From assembly GCF_900106525.1 (NCBI RefSeq), contig NZ_FNOG01000014.1:30908-94907 (forward strand): 64,000 nt of DNA. Direction: 5' to 3'. The DNA comes from Lysobacter enzymogenes. Its GTDB lineage: Bacteria > Pseudomonadota > Gammaproteobacteria > Xanthomonadales > Xanthomonadaceae. Below the pieces are notes generated by a model. That model searched no databases. It saw only the letters and a program-made list of their open reading frames with translations, and was not told the origin of the DNA. Below are positions 8,622 through 17,173 of this stretch, in pieces. The translations under genes were made by a program, and so were the position numbers. Position 1 is the first letter of the stretch. Every line of letters starts with the position of its first letter.

Positions 8622-10079
8622 TTACGCACCGGGCTTGTGGCGCTCGCGCCAGATTTCGTGATCCACGCCGTAGCCCAGCTCGGGATACTGCGAGATGTGG
8701 AACTCCGGCGACTTGCCTTCGTCGAGCTGGCGGTCGTAGTCGCGGGTCAGCTTCACCACCACCTTCCACAGCAGCAGCACCGCGATCAGGTTCAACGTCG
8801 CCATCACCGCCATCGCCGCGTCGGCCGCGTCCCACACCAGCTGCACCTTCGAGAACACGCCCCACACGATCACGCACAGCGCGACGATGCGCAGCACGAA
8901 CAGCGACTTGCGCCCGCCGCCGATGTACAACAGGCCGCTCTCGGCGTACGAGTAGTTGCCCAGGATCGTGGTGAAGGCGAAGAAGAACAGCGCGATGGAC
9001 GCGAACCAAGCGCCCCACTCGCCGAAGAACACCGTCATCGCGCGCTGGGTGATGACCACGCCGTCGCCGCCCTGGCCGAGCACGCCCGACAGCAGCACGA
9101 TCAGACCGGTCGCGGTGCAGATGAACATAGTGTCGAAGAACACGCCCAGCGACTGCACGAAGCCCTGGCTGGACGGGTGATGCGGCACCGGCGTCGCCGC
9201 CGCGGCGATGTTCGGCGCGCTGCCCATGCCGGCCTCGTTGGCGTACAGGCCGCGCTTGACGCCGTTGAGCATGGCCGCGGCCATGCCGCCGGCGATGCCG
9301 CCCGCGGCCTGGTCCAGGCCGAATGCGCCGCGCAGGATCAGCATCACCGCCGCCGGGATCTGGTCGTAATGCGCGACCAGCGCCCACACCGCCAGGCCGA
9401 TGTAGCCGACCGACATGAACGGCACCACCCACTCGGCGACCTTGGCGATCGAGCGCAGCCCGCCGAAGATGATCGTGCCGGTCAGCACCACCAGCACCAC
9501 CGCGACCGTGGTCTGCGAGAACTTGAAGGTCTCGCCGACCGACTGGGCGATGGCGTTGGCGTGCACGCCGTTGAACACCACGCCGTAAGAGAACAGCAAG
9601 CAGGCCGCGAACGCCCAGCCCATCTTCGGCGCGCGCAGGCCGCGGGCGATGTAGTAGGCCGGGCCGCCGCGGTACTGGCCGTTCTCGTCGCGCACCTTGT
9701 ACAGCTGCGCCAGCGAGCTTTCCGCGTACGCGGTGGCCATGCCGACCGCGGCCGTGCACCACATCCAGAACAGCGCGCCGGGGCCGCCCAGGCTCATCGC
9801 GATGGCGACGCCGGCGAGGTTGCCGGTGCCCACGCGCGCGGCCAGCGAGGTGCACAGCGCCTGGAACGGCGAAATGCCGGCGTTGTCGCCGTCGGTGCCG
9901 CGGCCGATCACCTTCAGCATGTGGGTGAAGCGGCGCACCTGCACCACCCGCAGGCTCACGGTGAAGAAGATGCCGACCGCGAGCAGGCCGTAGATCAGCA
10001 CGTAGTTCCACAGCACGTTGTTGATCGCGCCGATGATCGGAGAGATGGCGCGTTCGATCAGGTGCAGCAGCCAGTCCAT
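8622..10079 (-). CDS. Alanine/glycine:cation symporter family protein (AGCS)
   Basis: A 485-residue inner-membrane transporter with about eleven hydrophobic segments, expected to import alanine or glycine with Na+. Family hallmarks include FQALCTSLAARVGTGNLAGV, the GGPGALFWMW segment, the conserved GLYANEAGMGSAPN signature, and FFFAFTTILGNYSYAE. The start chosen is the ATG giving MDWLLHLIERAI, the usual N-terminus. The frame remains open upstream to 10388, but that stretch is Arg/Pro-rich and not transporter-like. The gene is divergent from purD and its stop faces the purH unit across a repeat cluster. Confidence 0.93.
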   Translation of the reverse strand: MDWLLHLIERAISPIIGAINNVLWNYVLIYGLLAVGIFFTVSLRVVQVRRFTHMLKVIGRGTDGDNAGISPFQALCTSLAARVGTGNLAGVAIAMSLGGPGALFWMWCTAAVGMATAYAESSLAQLYKVRDENGQYRGGPAYYIARGLRAPKMGWAFAACLLFSYGVVFNGVHANAIAQSVGETFKFSQTTVAVVLVVLTGTIIFGGLRSIAKVAEWVVPFMSVGYIGLAVWALVAHYDQIPAAVMLILRGAFGLDQAAGGIAGGMAAAMLNGVKRGLYANEAGMGSAPNIAAAATPVPHHPSSQGFVQSLGVFFDTMFICTATGLIVLLSGVLGQGGDGVVITQRAMTVFFGEWGAWFASIALFFFAFTTILGNYSYAESGLLYIGGGRKSLFVLRIVALCVIVWGVFSKVQLVWDAADAAMAVMATLNLIAVLLLWKVVVKLTRDYDRQLDEGKSPEFHISQYPELGYGVDHEIWRERHKPGA

Positions 10080-10402
10080 GCGGTCGGTTCCGGGTTGAGG
10101 CGAAAAGGAGGTATCGGCGGCGCCCTGTCGCGGCGGCGCGGGCGTCCGCCGGCGGGCGCGCCGCGGCGCCCGTCCGGAGCGGACGCGAGCGCGCGAAATC
10201 GCTGCAAACCCGGGCCGGACCCGTTGCCGCCCCGGATCCGCCGCGGCCGCGGGGGCCGGCGCGGTCCCCTCCGTGGGCCGGGTCGAGCGTTCGAAACGGG
10301 GCGATGGTAACAGCCCGGTCGCCCCACCCCGCCCCCTGCCGTAAAATCCAAGCGGCATAAGCCCCACCCCATCCGTCATTTCCCCCATTCCCTGGAGTAC
10401 GC
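10080..10402. other. Intergenic region between divergent symporter gene and purD
   Basis: This 323-bp GC-rich spacer must hold both promoters. A TAAAAT at 10342-10347 could serve as the -10 for purD, but no convincing -35 is visible. A CTGGAG sequence just before the purD ATG is its likely ribosome-binding site. Nothing else recognisable was seen. Confidence 0.4.
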
Positions 10403-11698
10403 ATGAAGGTCCTCGTCATCGGGTCCGGCGGGCGCGAACACGCGCTGGCCTGGAAGCTCGCCCAATCCCCGCGCGTCGACGAGGTTCTGGTCGCTCCCGG
10501 CAACGCCGGCACCGCGCGCGAAGGCAAATGCCGCAACGTCGCGGTGGCCGCCACCGACCTCGACGGCCTGCTCAAGCTCGCCGCCGACGAAGCCGTCGCG
10601 GTCACCGTGGTCGGCCCCGAGGCGCCGCTGGTGGCCGGCGTGGTCGACCGCTTCCGCGCCGCCGGCCGCCGCATCTTCGGCCCCACCGCCGCGGCCGCCC
10701 AGCTCGAAGGCAGCAAGGCCTTCGCCAAGGATTTCCTCGCCCGCCACGGCATTCCGACCGCGCATTACGCGGTGCATACCGACGTCGACGCCGCGCTGGC
10801 CTACGTGCGCGAGAAAGGCGCGCCCATCGTGGTCAAGGCCGACGGCCTGGCGGCCGGCAAGGGCGTGATCGTGGCGATGACCTTGACCGAAGCCGAGGAC
10901 GCGATCCGCGACATGCTCTCCGGCAACGCCTTCGGTGCCGCCGGCGCGCGCGTGGTGATCGAGGAATTCCTCGACGGCGAAGAAGCCAGCTTCATCTCGA
11001 TGGTCGACGGCGCCCACGCGCTGCCGATGGCGACCTCGCAGGACCACAAGCGCGTCGGCGACGGCGACACCGGCCCCAACACCGGCGGCATGGGCGCCTA
11101 TTCGCCGGCGCCGGTGGTCACCCCGCAGATCCACGACCGGGTGATGCGCGAGGTGGTGATGCCGACCGTGCGCGGCATGATCGCCGACGGCGTGCCGTTC
11201 ACCGGCTTCCTCTACGCCGGCCTGATGATCGACTCGACCGGCGCGCCCAAGGTCATCGAGTTCAACGTCCGCTTCGGCGATCCGGAAACCCAGCCGGTGA
11301 TGCTGCGCCTGCGCTCGGACCTGCTCGACCTGGTCGACGCCGCGCTCGACCAGCGCCTGGCTGCGATCCAGGCCGAGTGGGATCCGCGCCCTTCGCTGGG
11401 CGTGGTGATGGCCGCGCAGAACTACCCCGAGACCCCGCGCAGCGGCGATCCGATCAGCGAATGGGACGTGCCGCTGCCGGCCGACACCCACGTCTTCCAC
11501 GCCGGCACCCAGCTCGTCGACGGCCAGGCCGTGACCGCCGGCGGCCGCGTGCTGTGCGCCTGCGCGCTCGGCGACAGCGTGGCCGACGCGCAGCGCCGCG
11601 CCTACGAAGTGGTCGCAGGGATTTCCTGGCAGGGCGAGTTCCACCGCCACGACATCGGCTGGCGGGCGATCGAGCGCGAGCGCGCCGCCCAGCCGTAA
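10403..11698 (+). CDS. purD: Phosphoribosylamine-glycine ligase (GAR synthetase)
   Basis: A 431-residue ATP-grasp enzyme that joins phosphoribosylamine and glycine in the second step of purine synthesis. Seen motifs, in order: VLVIGSGGREHALAWK at the N-terminus, GPEAPLVAGVVD, the ATP-grasp KADGLAAGKGVIVA, EEFLDGEEASF, NTGGMGAYSPAPV and EFNVRFGDPETQ. Length is normal for PurD. The ATG follows CTGGAG at a suitable distance. It is placed near purH on the same strand, separated by an oppositely oriented transporter gene. Confidence 0.97.
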   Translation: MKVLVIGSGGREHALAWKLAQSPRVDEVLVAPGNAGTAREGKCRNVAVAATDLDGLLKLAADEAVAVTVVGPEAPLVAGVVDRFRAAGRRIFGPTAAAAQLEGSKAFAKDFLARHGIPTAHYAVHTDVDAALAYVREKGAPIVVKADGLAAGKGVIVAMTLTEAEDAIRDMLSGNAFGAAGARVVIEEFLDGEEASFISMVDGAHALPMATSQDHKRVGDGDTGPNTGGMGAYSPAPVVTPQIHDRVMREVVMPTVRGMIADGVPFTGFLYAGLMIDSTGAPKVIEFNVRFGDPETQPVMLRLRSDLLDLVDAALDQRLAAIQAEWDPRPSLGVVMAAQNYPETPRSGDPISEWDVPLPADTHVFHAGTQLVDGQAVTAGGRVLCACALGDSVADAQRRAYEVVAGISWQGEFHRHDIGWRAIERERAAQP

Positions 11699-11722
11699 AA
11701 CCGCACCTGCACGCAAAACCGA

Positions 11723-11751
11723 ACGGCCGGGAGCTCACCGCCCCCGGCCGT
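11723..11751 (+). terminator. Stem-loop after purD
   Basis: CGGCCGGG pairs with CCCGGCCG around an ~11-nt loop, 25 bp after the purD stop. There is no clear T-tract, so it may be a weak or Rho-assisted stop. Confidence 0.55.
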
Positions 11752-11770
11752 CGTCGTATCCGAAAGCCCC

Positions 11771-11857
11771 CTGTAGGAGCTGCGCAAGCTGCGACCGCGA
11801 AACCACGATTACGTCGCAGGCGCGATGTCGCGGTCGCAGCTTGCGCAGCTCCTACAG
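11771..11857. repeat. Dispersed inverted repeat, CTGTAGGAGCG family (copy 2, CTG-variant)
   Basis: Arms CTGTAGGAGCTGCGCAAGC and reverse complement, with GCGACCGCGA continuing the stem. Compared with copy 1, the GCGGCGCGAG block is TGCGCAAG. The compensating change in both arms preserves pairing, which argues that the folded form matters. Confidence 0.85.
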
Positions 11858-11878
11858 TCGGACTTCGAACCTCATCGA

Positions 11879-12160
11879 TCAATGCAGCGCCGTCGGCGCA
11901 TCTTCCGCCGCCGGCTGCAGCGACACCGCCACCTCTTCCAGTTCCGCGATCTCTTTGTCCAGCGCGTCGTACAGCTCGCCCTGCCGCGTCATCAACTCCT
12001 CGATCCGCTGCGCCTGCGCGAGCTTCTTCAGTTCGCCGTCGAACAGCAGCCACTGCGCGGTCAGCTGCTCGACGTAGTTCTTCGAGTAATGGCGCATTTC
12101 CTTGAGCTGGCTCAGCGTGGCGTTGACGTGATCCAACGGCGTCTTGGCATCGGCGGACAT
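11879..12160 (-). CDS. Small coiled-coil protein of unknown function
   Basis: A 93-residue, charged, almost entirely helical protein (MSADAKTPLDHVNATLSQ...). Heptad-like Leu/Ala spacing in the middle and C-terminal halves suggests a coiled coil. The start is supported by GAGGAGG eight bases before the ATG. The frame is open far upstream, but that part is Arg-rich and overlaps the cardiolipin synthase gene in another frame, so it was rejected. No family is recognised. Confidence 0.75.
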   Translation of the reverse strand: MSADAKTPLDHVNATLSQLKEMRHYSKNYVEQLTAQWLLFDGELKKLAQAQRIEELMTRQGELYDALDKEIAELEEVAVSLQPAAEDAPTALH

Positions 12161-12297
12161 GGCGACCTCCTCGTTGCACGGTGAGGCCTCAGGGTATCGG
12201 CACCAAGCTGGCTGACGGCGAAACGCGCGCGGCGACACGCATCGCATTTCACTTGGCGCCGACATTTCCGACTGCGCGAATACGGCGATCGCGGCGC

Positions 12298-13791
12298 CTA
12301 AAGCACCGGCGACATCATCGCCACGGCGTTTTGCACCAAGCGCGCGGCGAACGGCCAGGCCTCCGCCTCTTCCAGCGTGACCCGGTGCGATACCGAGAGG
12401 TAGGTCTCCTGCCGTTGCCGGATCGTCGCAACGACCTGCGCATCGGCGATCAGCAGGTTGTTCTCGAAATTCAGATCCAGGCTGCGCCGGTCCATGTTGG
12501 CCGAACCGATCAAGGCGATGTCCGCGTCCAGCGTCATCGCCTTCGTATGCAGCAATCCCAGCGGGTATTCGTAGACCTCCACGCCCGCGCGCAGCAGGTC
12601 GGCGTAGGCGCTGCGGCAGGCTTGCCCGACCAGCCACGAATCGTTGCGGTGCGGGAACACGATCCGGGTGCTGACGCCGCGGCGCGGCGCGGCGCAGATC
12701 GCGCGCAGGATCGATTCGTCCGGCACGAAGTAAGGCGTGACCACGATCAGCTCGCGGCGCGCGGCGTACACGCAGGCGACGAACATATCGGCCATCGCGT
12801 TGCGCCGCGCGATCGGGCCGGTTTCGAAGGCCTGGGCGATGCAGCCCGGCTCGAAGCGTTGCTGCACGACCGCGTCCGGGTACTGTTCCAGCCCGTCTTC
12901 GCCGGTCTCGGGAATCCAGCCGCTGAGGAACAAGAACTGCGCCTGCCGCACCACCGGCCCTTCGCAGCGCAGCAGCAAGTCGACCCACGGCGCATACGCG
13001 GGCTTGACCCGGAATTCGGCGTCGGCGCAGTTCTGGCTGCCGCAATAGGCGATGCGGTTGTCGATCACCACGATCTTGCGGTGATCGCGCAGGTCCATGC
13101 GGCTGAACGCCATGTGCTGCAGGCGATGGATGTCGTCGAGCGTGCGCAGCAGTTTTACGCCCGCCGCGCCGAGCTGTTTCCAGCGCTCGCCGGCGATGAA
13201 GGCGCGCGAGCCGAACGCATCGACCATCACCCGGCACGCGACTCCGCGCCGCGCCGCGGCCGCCACCGCATCGGCGACGCGGCCGCCGTTGCGGTCGTCC
13301 AGCCAGATGTAGAAGGCGATGTGCACGCTCTCGCCGGCTTCGTCGATGTCGGCCACCAAGCGATCGATGGCGGCCCGGCAATCGCGCTTGGGTTGATCGG
13401 CCGCGCTGTCCGGCGCGCCGAGCACGGCGATGCGGTTGCCGCCAACCGCGTGGAATCCGTTGATCGAACGCGCCAGTTCGAACAGCGCGGCCGCGTTGTC
13501 GGCCAGCGCGCGCGGCGCATTGGCTTCGTCGTCGGGCGAGGGCATGCGCTTGTAGGCGTTCTCGATGCGTTCGACCCGGGCGCGGCCGATGCTGGTTTCG
13601 CCGAGCAGCAGATACGCGACCATGCCCACCACCGGCGCCAGCATGATCACCGCGACCCACGCCGCGCGCGAAGCCGGCGTGCGGTTGGCGCGGGTCAGCG
13701 CGCGCGCGGCGACCAACAGATGCGCGACGAACCCGAATGCGGTCACGCCCAGGTTCAGCGATGCGGACAACCCGCTCCAGTCGAACGCCAT
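12298..13791 (-). CDS. cls: Cardiolipin synthase (phospholipase D superfamily)
   Basis: A 497-residue membrane enzyme condensing two phosphatidylglycerols to cardiolipin. Two N-terminal transmembrane helices (ending in VGMVAYLLLGE) precede two PLD domains, each with an HKD motif: DHRKIVVIDNRIAYCGSQN, where HxK reads HRK, and LLHTKAMTLDADIALIGSAN. The ATG giving MAFDWSGL was chosen because AGGGAGG stands eight bases before it; the frame extends 27 codons further upstream without a good start. The gene is convergent with nothing and divergent from the small gene at 14013. Confidence 0.93.
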   Translation of the reverse strand: MAFDWSGLSASLNLGVTAFGFVAHLLVAARALTRANRTPASRAAWVAVIMLAPVVGMVAYLLLGETSIGRARVERIENAYKRMPSPDDEANAPRALADNAAALFELARSINGFHAVGGNRIAVLGAPDSAADQPKRDCRAAIDRLVADIDEAGESVHIAFYIWLDDRNGGRVADAVAAAARRGVACRVMVDAFGSRAFIAGERWKQLGAAGVKLLRTLDDIHRLQHMAFSRMDLRDHRKIVVIDNRIAYCGSQNCADAEFRVKPAYAPWVDLLLRCEGPVVRQAQFLFLSGWIPETGEDGLEQYPDAVVQQRFEPGCIAQAFETGPIARRNAMADMFVACVYAARRELIVVTPYFVPDESILRAICAAPRRGVSTRIVFPHRNDSWLVGQACRSAYADLLRAGVEVYEYPLGLLHTKAMTLDADIALIGSANMDRRSLDLNFENNLLIADAQVVATIRQRQETYLSVSHRVTLEEAEAWPFAARLVQNAVAMMSPVL

Positions 13792-14012
13792 GCGACCTCC
13801 CTGGGCTCCTGCTCGAACGATTCCTGCCTGAATTCGGCCGCCCCCGCAGCTTGCGGTGCGCCGCGTCGTCAAGCATCAGAGTGCCCCGTGGCGCCATGCC
13901 GAGTCCAGGCGCCGCGCGTTCATCGCCGGATAACGAAGCCTCTGTCTCACTTCGGCCTGGCGATGCCGGCCGAAACCGAATCCCGCCTGCGGATCGGCTA
14001 GGATCGACGCAG

Positions 14013-14540
14013 ATGCATCCCAACGGCACGGCCGTGCCGCTCACGCGCTACCGGTCGCCCAACGACCGTCCATTCGACAGGGACATCACGTTGACCCATA
14101 CCGACCTCGACCTGTCCACGCCCGAAAAAGCGCTGCACGTGCTGGAAGACGCCTGCCGCAACGACGACCGCGAACTCGCGCGGCGCTGCCGCAACTTCGA
14201 AGACGAAGCCGAACTGCTGCTGCACCACCCGCGCGCGCGCAGCAACGCGCCGATGCCGCCGGCGCAGACCCCGTCGGCCGATTTCGCGCGCGCGCTGCAA
14301 CGCGAATGGGAGCAGACCGCGCTGCCCGACTTCCTCGGCATCAGCACCAGCGTCGCCGCGGTCGAGCACTTCGGCGGCAAGTTCTTCCTGGTGACCCAGA
14401 ACGTGCGCAATGCCGACGGCCGCACCTTCGCCCAGCGCTTGTACATGTCGCACTCGGAAAACGGCTGGGCGCTGCTGCGCCCGGAGCCGGCCTATGAGCC
14501 GCCGGCGGAGCCCAAGCCGTGGTGGGCGGTCTGGCGCTGA
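14013..14540 (+). CDS. Hypothetical protein
   Basis: A 175-residue predicted soluble protein. The middle (STPEKALHVLEDACRNDD) looks helical and the C-terminal half beta-rich, with the aromatic tail PKPWWAVWR. I do not recognise the family. The start is uncertain: ATG 14013 has AGGA nine bases upstream, whereas a TTG at 14091 has an ACAGGGA upstream and would begin just before the better-looking sequence LTHTDLDLSTPEKAL. Confidence 0.7.
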   Translation: MHPNGTAVPLTRYRSPNDRPFDRDITLTHTDLDLSTPEKALHVLEDACRNDDRELARRCRNFEDEAELLLHHPRARSNAPMPPAQTPSADFARALQREWEQTALPDFLGISTSVAAVEHFGGKFFLVTQNVRNADGRTFAQRLYMSHSENGWALLRPEPAYEPPAEPKPWWAVWR

Positions 14541-14700
14541 GCGCCGGCGCGGTGTGAGTTAGCCGCGCCGCCGTTGCGGGTAAGGCATCGGCGCTGCGCG
14601 GCGCGCTGCGGTCGTAGTCCGCTGCTGGCGAGCCCGCCACCGGCGGCGCTATCCTGACCGCGCCGCCGCGCCGCGACCGGCGTGCCGACGAGAGCCGTCC

Positions 14701-15327
14701 ATGTTCGATTTCCGCCGCGTGCTGTTCCTGATGATCGGCGCCGCCTTGGCGCTAGGCTTCACGCTCGCGGGCTGGCTGGGCTGGCAGCGCGCGATCATCG
14801 TCGCGGCCAACAGTTTCTTCTTCGTCTACCTGGCCTACGACATCCCCGCCTTGTGGCGCCTGAGCGGCGAACGCCTGCGCAAGGTCGCCGTGCGCAGCGA
14901 CGTGCCGGTCTACGCGTTGTTCATGATCGTGGTCGCCACGGTCAGTAGCGCGCTGGCGGTGCTGTTCATGACCATCAACGCCGACGAGCGCCCCACCCCG
15001 GTCTGGCTGATCTTCGCGCTGCTGTCGATTCCGCTGGGCTGGGCCACCATCCACATGATGGCCGCCACCCACTACGCCCACCTCTACTGGCGCCCCGGCC
15101 CCAACCGCGCCCCGCGCGGCGGCCTGGACTTTCCCGGCGAGACCGAACCCACCGCGATGGACTTCATCTATTTCTCGTTCGTGATCGGTATGACCGCGCA
15201 GACCGCGGACGTCTCGATCACCGGACGGGCGATGCGGCGGTTCGCGCTGATGCACTCCATCGTCGCGTACTTCTTCAACGCGGTGCTGGTGGCGGCGGCG
15301 GTGAATGTGGCGGTGGCGGCGAATTGA
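14701..15327 (+). CDS. DUF1345 domain-containing membrane protein
   Basis: A 208-residue inner-membrane protein with five to six hydrophobic segments. The DUF1345 features are the N-terminal two-helix hairpin ending in SFFFVYLAYDIPALW, THYAHLYW, and the C-terminal MDFIYFSFVIGMTAQTADV followed by RRFALMHSIVAYFFN. Family function is unknown. It ends 33 bp before the convergent AraC-type gene. Confidence 0.88.
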   Translation: MFDFRRVLFLMIGAALALGFTLAGWLGWQRAIIVAANSFFFVYLAYDIPALWRLSGERLRKVAVRSDVPVYALFMIVVATVSSALAVLFMTINADERPTPVWLIFALLSIPLGWATIHMMAATHYAHLYWRPGPNRAPRGGLDFPGETEPTAMDFIYFSFVIGMTAQTADVSITGRAMRRFALMHSIVAYFFNAVLVAAAVNVAVAAN

Positions 15328-15360
15328 AGCCGGCAGCACTGAAGCCAGCGCGCGGGTGGG

Positions 15361-16257
15361 TCACTCGTCCGCTGCATACCGACTCGGCGCCCGCCCCACC
15401 CGCCGCGCGAACGCCACGCTGAAAGCGCTGCCGGAGCCGTAACCGACGCGTTCGGCGATCTGCGCCACGCTCAGCTCGCCGCGGCGCAGCAGGTCCTTGG
15501 CGATCTCCATCCGCCACGCCAGCAAGTACTCCATCGGCGCCGCGCCGACCACGCGGGTGAAGCGCTCGAAGAAGGCCGAACGCGACAAAGCCGCGATATC
15601 CGCCAGTTGCGCGACGCTCCACGGCCGTTCGATCTGCGCGTGCATCCGCCGCAACGCCGGCGCCAGGCGCTCGTCGCCCAGGCCGCGCAGCAGGCCCGGC
15701 GGCGCATCGCCGGCGGCGGCCGAGCGCATCGCTTCGATCAGCAACATCTCGGCCAGCCGACTGAGCATGAACTGCGCGCCCGGCTGCTGCTGCGCGTATT
15801 CCTCGCCGACCATTTGCACCAACTGCATCAGCCGCTGCGAACCGGGCACGTGCACCACGCGCGGCAACAGCGACACCAGCAGCGAAGTGTCGGCGCGATC
15901 GAACGCGAACGCGCCGCCGAGCGAGCGTATGTCCGGCGGGCCGTGCTGTTCGCCGTGGCGCAACTCGTCGCCGCCGCCCGGGACCAGTTTGGGATCGATG
16001 AACACCGGCGGCGCCGGCGCGAAGCTCGACAGGGTGAAGGCCGGCGTGGTCGGCAGCAGGACGAAATCGCCGGCGCGGATCTCGATGGGCGCGTGCCCGT
16101 CCACCGCCAGCCGGCAATGCCCCTCCAGCACGATGCAGAACCCGGGCTGGCCGTACTCGGCGTAGCGCACCGCCCAGGCGCCGCGCCCGCTGATCAGGTT
16201 GGCGAACACCGCGCGCGGCCGCAGCAGTTGCACCAGTTCGGACAACGGGTCGGCCAC
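15361..16257 (-). CDS. AraC family transcriptional regulator with N-terminal cupin domain
   Basis: A 298-residue regulator. The N-terminal ~180 residues form a cupin_6-like sensor domain (FCIVLEGHCRLAVDGH, IRAGDFVLLPTTPAF). The C-terminal ~100 residues contain two helix-turn-helix motifs of the AraC/XylS type (SVAQLADIAALSRSAFFERF and SVAQIAERVGYGSGSAFSVA). It is transcribed divergently from the dehydrogenase at 16357, with 99 bp between them, so it probably regulates that gene. The inducer is unknown. Confidence 0.92.
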   Translation of the reverse strand: MADPLSELVQLLRPRAVFANLISGRGAWAVRYAEYGQPGFCIVLEGHCRLAVDGHAPIEIRAGDFVLLPTTPAFTLSSFAPAPPVFIDPKLVPGGGDELRHGEQHGPPDIRSLGGAFAFDRADTSLLVSLLPRVVHVPGSQRLMQLVQMVGEEYAQQQPGAQFMLSRLAEMLLIEAMRSAAAGDAPPGLLRGLGDERLAPALRRMHAQIERPWSVAQLADIAALSRSAFFERFTRVVGAAPMEYLLAWRMEIAKDLLRRGELSVAQIAERVGYGSGSAFSVAFARRVGRAPSRYAADE

Positions 16258-16356
16258 GACCGGACTCCGGCTAAAGAAACATGGACTTTATCTTATCGAA
16301 CATCCTGCGAGCGCGACCTAAGGTAGCGCCACACCCACCCGCTCCCGGAGCCCGCA

Positions 16357-17106
16357 ATGAAGACCGTCCTGATCACCGGCTGCTCGTCCGGCTATGGCCT
16401 GGCCACCGCCCGCCACTTCCTCGCCTACGGCTGGAACGTCGTCGCCACCATGCGCAGCCCGCGCGCCGAACTGCTGCCCGCCGACGACCGCCTGCGGATC
16501 CTCGCCCTGGACGTGACCCGCGACGACAGCATCGCCGCCGCGCTGGACGCCGCCGGCCCCATCGACGTGCTCGTCAACAACGCCGGCCTGGGCCTGTTCG
16601 GCGCCTTCGAAGCCACGCCCATGACCACCGTGCGCGAGATCTTCGACACCAACACCTTCGGCGCCATGGCCGTCTGCCAGGCCGCGATCCCGCGCCTGCG
16701 CGCGCGCGGCGGCGGCACCCTCATCAACGTCACCTCCAGCGCCGTGCTCGCCCCGTTCCCGCTGGTCGCCGCCTACACCGCCAGCAAGACCGCGATCGAA
16801 GGCTTCACCGCCTCGCTCGCGCACGAACTGGAGGCCTTCGACATCCGGGTCAAACTCGTCCAACCCGGCTACGGCCCGAACACGCGCTTCACCGCCAACG
16901 GGCAGCAGCGCATGCAGGGATTGATTCCCGAGGTTTACGCACCGTTCGCCCAGCGCGTGTTCGCTGGGCTGGGCGAGGTGGCCGCGGTGACGCACGAGAA
17001 AGACGTGGCCGATGTGGTGTGGCGCGCAGCCAACGATGCGTCGGCGCGGTTGCGTTACCCGGCGGGGGCGGATGCGTTGGCGTTGGCGGAGCGGGCGGCG
17101 GCGTAA
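16357..17106 (+). CDS. SDR family oxidoreductase
   Basis: A 249-residue classical short-chain dehydrogenase. It shows the NAD(P)-binding TGCSSGYG at residues 7-14, the NNAG motif (VLVNNAGLGLFG), the catalytic Ser in NVTSSAVL and the YTASK catalytic Tyr/Lys pair. Length is typical. An Arg after the second strand (VVATMRSPRAEL) hints at NADPH preference. It is divergent from the AraC-type regulator, its likely controller. The substrate cannot be inferred. Confidence 0.92.
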   Translation: MKTVLITGCSSGYGLATARHFLAYGWNVVATMRSPRAELLPADDRLRILALDVTRDDSIAAALDAAGPIDVLVNNAGLGLFGAFEATPMTTVREIFDTNTFGAMAVCQAAIPRLRARGGGTLINVTSSAVLAPFPLVAAYTASKTAIEGFTASLAHELEAFDIRVKLVQPGYGPNTRFTANGQQRMQGLIPEVYAPFAQRVFAGLGEVAAVTHEKDVADVVWRAANDASARLRYPAGADALALAERAAA

Positions 17107-17173
17107 GGACCCGCGCAAGCGGGCGGCGCTGTGAACTCCAGCCCCAGCCCGATTCCGCAGCGGCTCGAACGGC

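Noticed and set aside
8440..10752. 770-codon minus-strand frame spanning the symporter gene and the start of purD
   Set aside because: It runs through two repeats and is out of frame with the transporter; the composition is Arg/Gly-rich.
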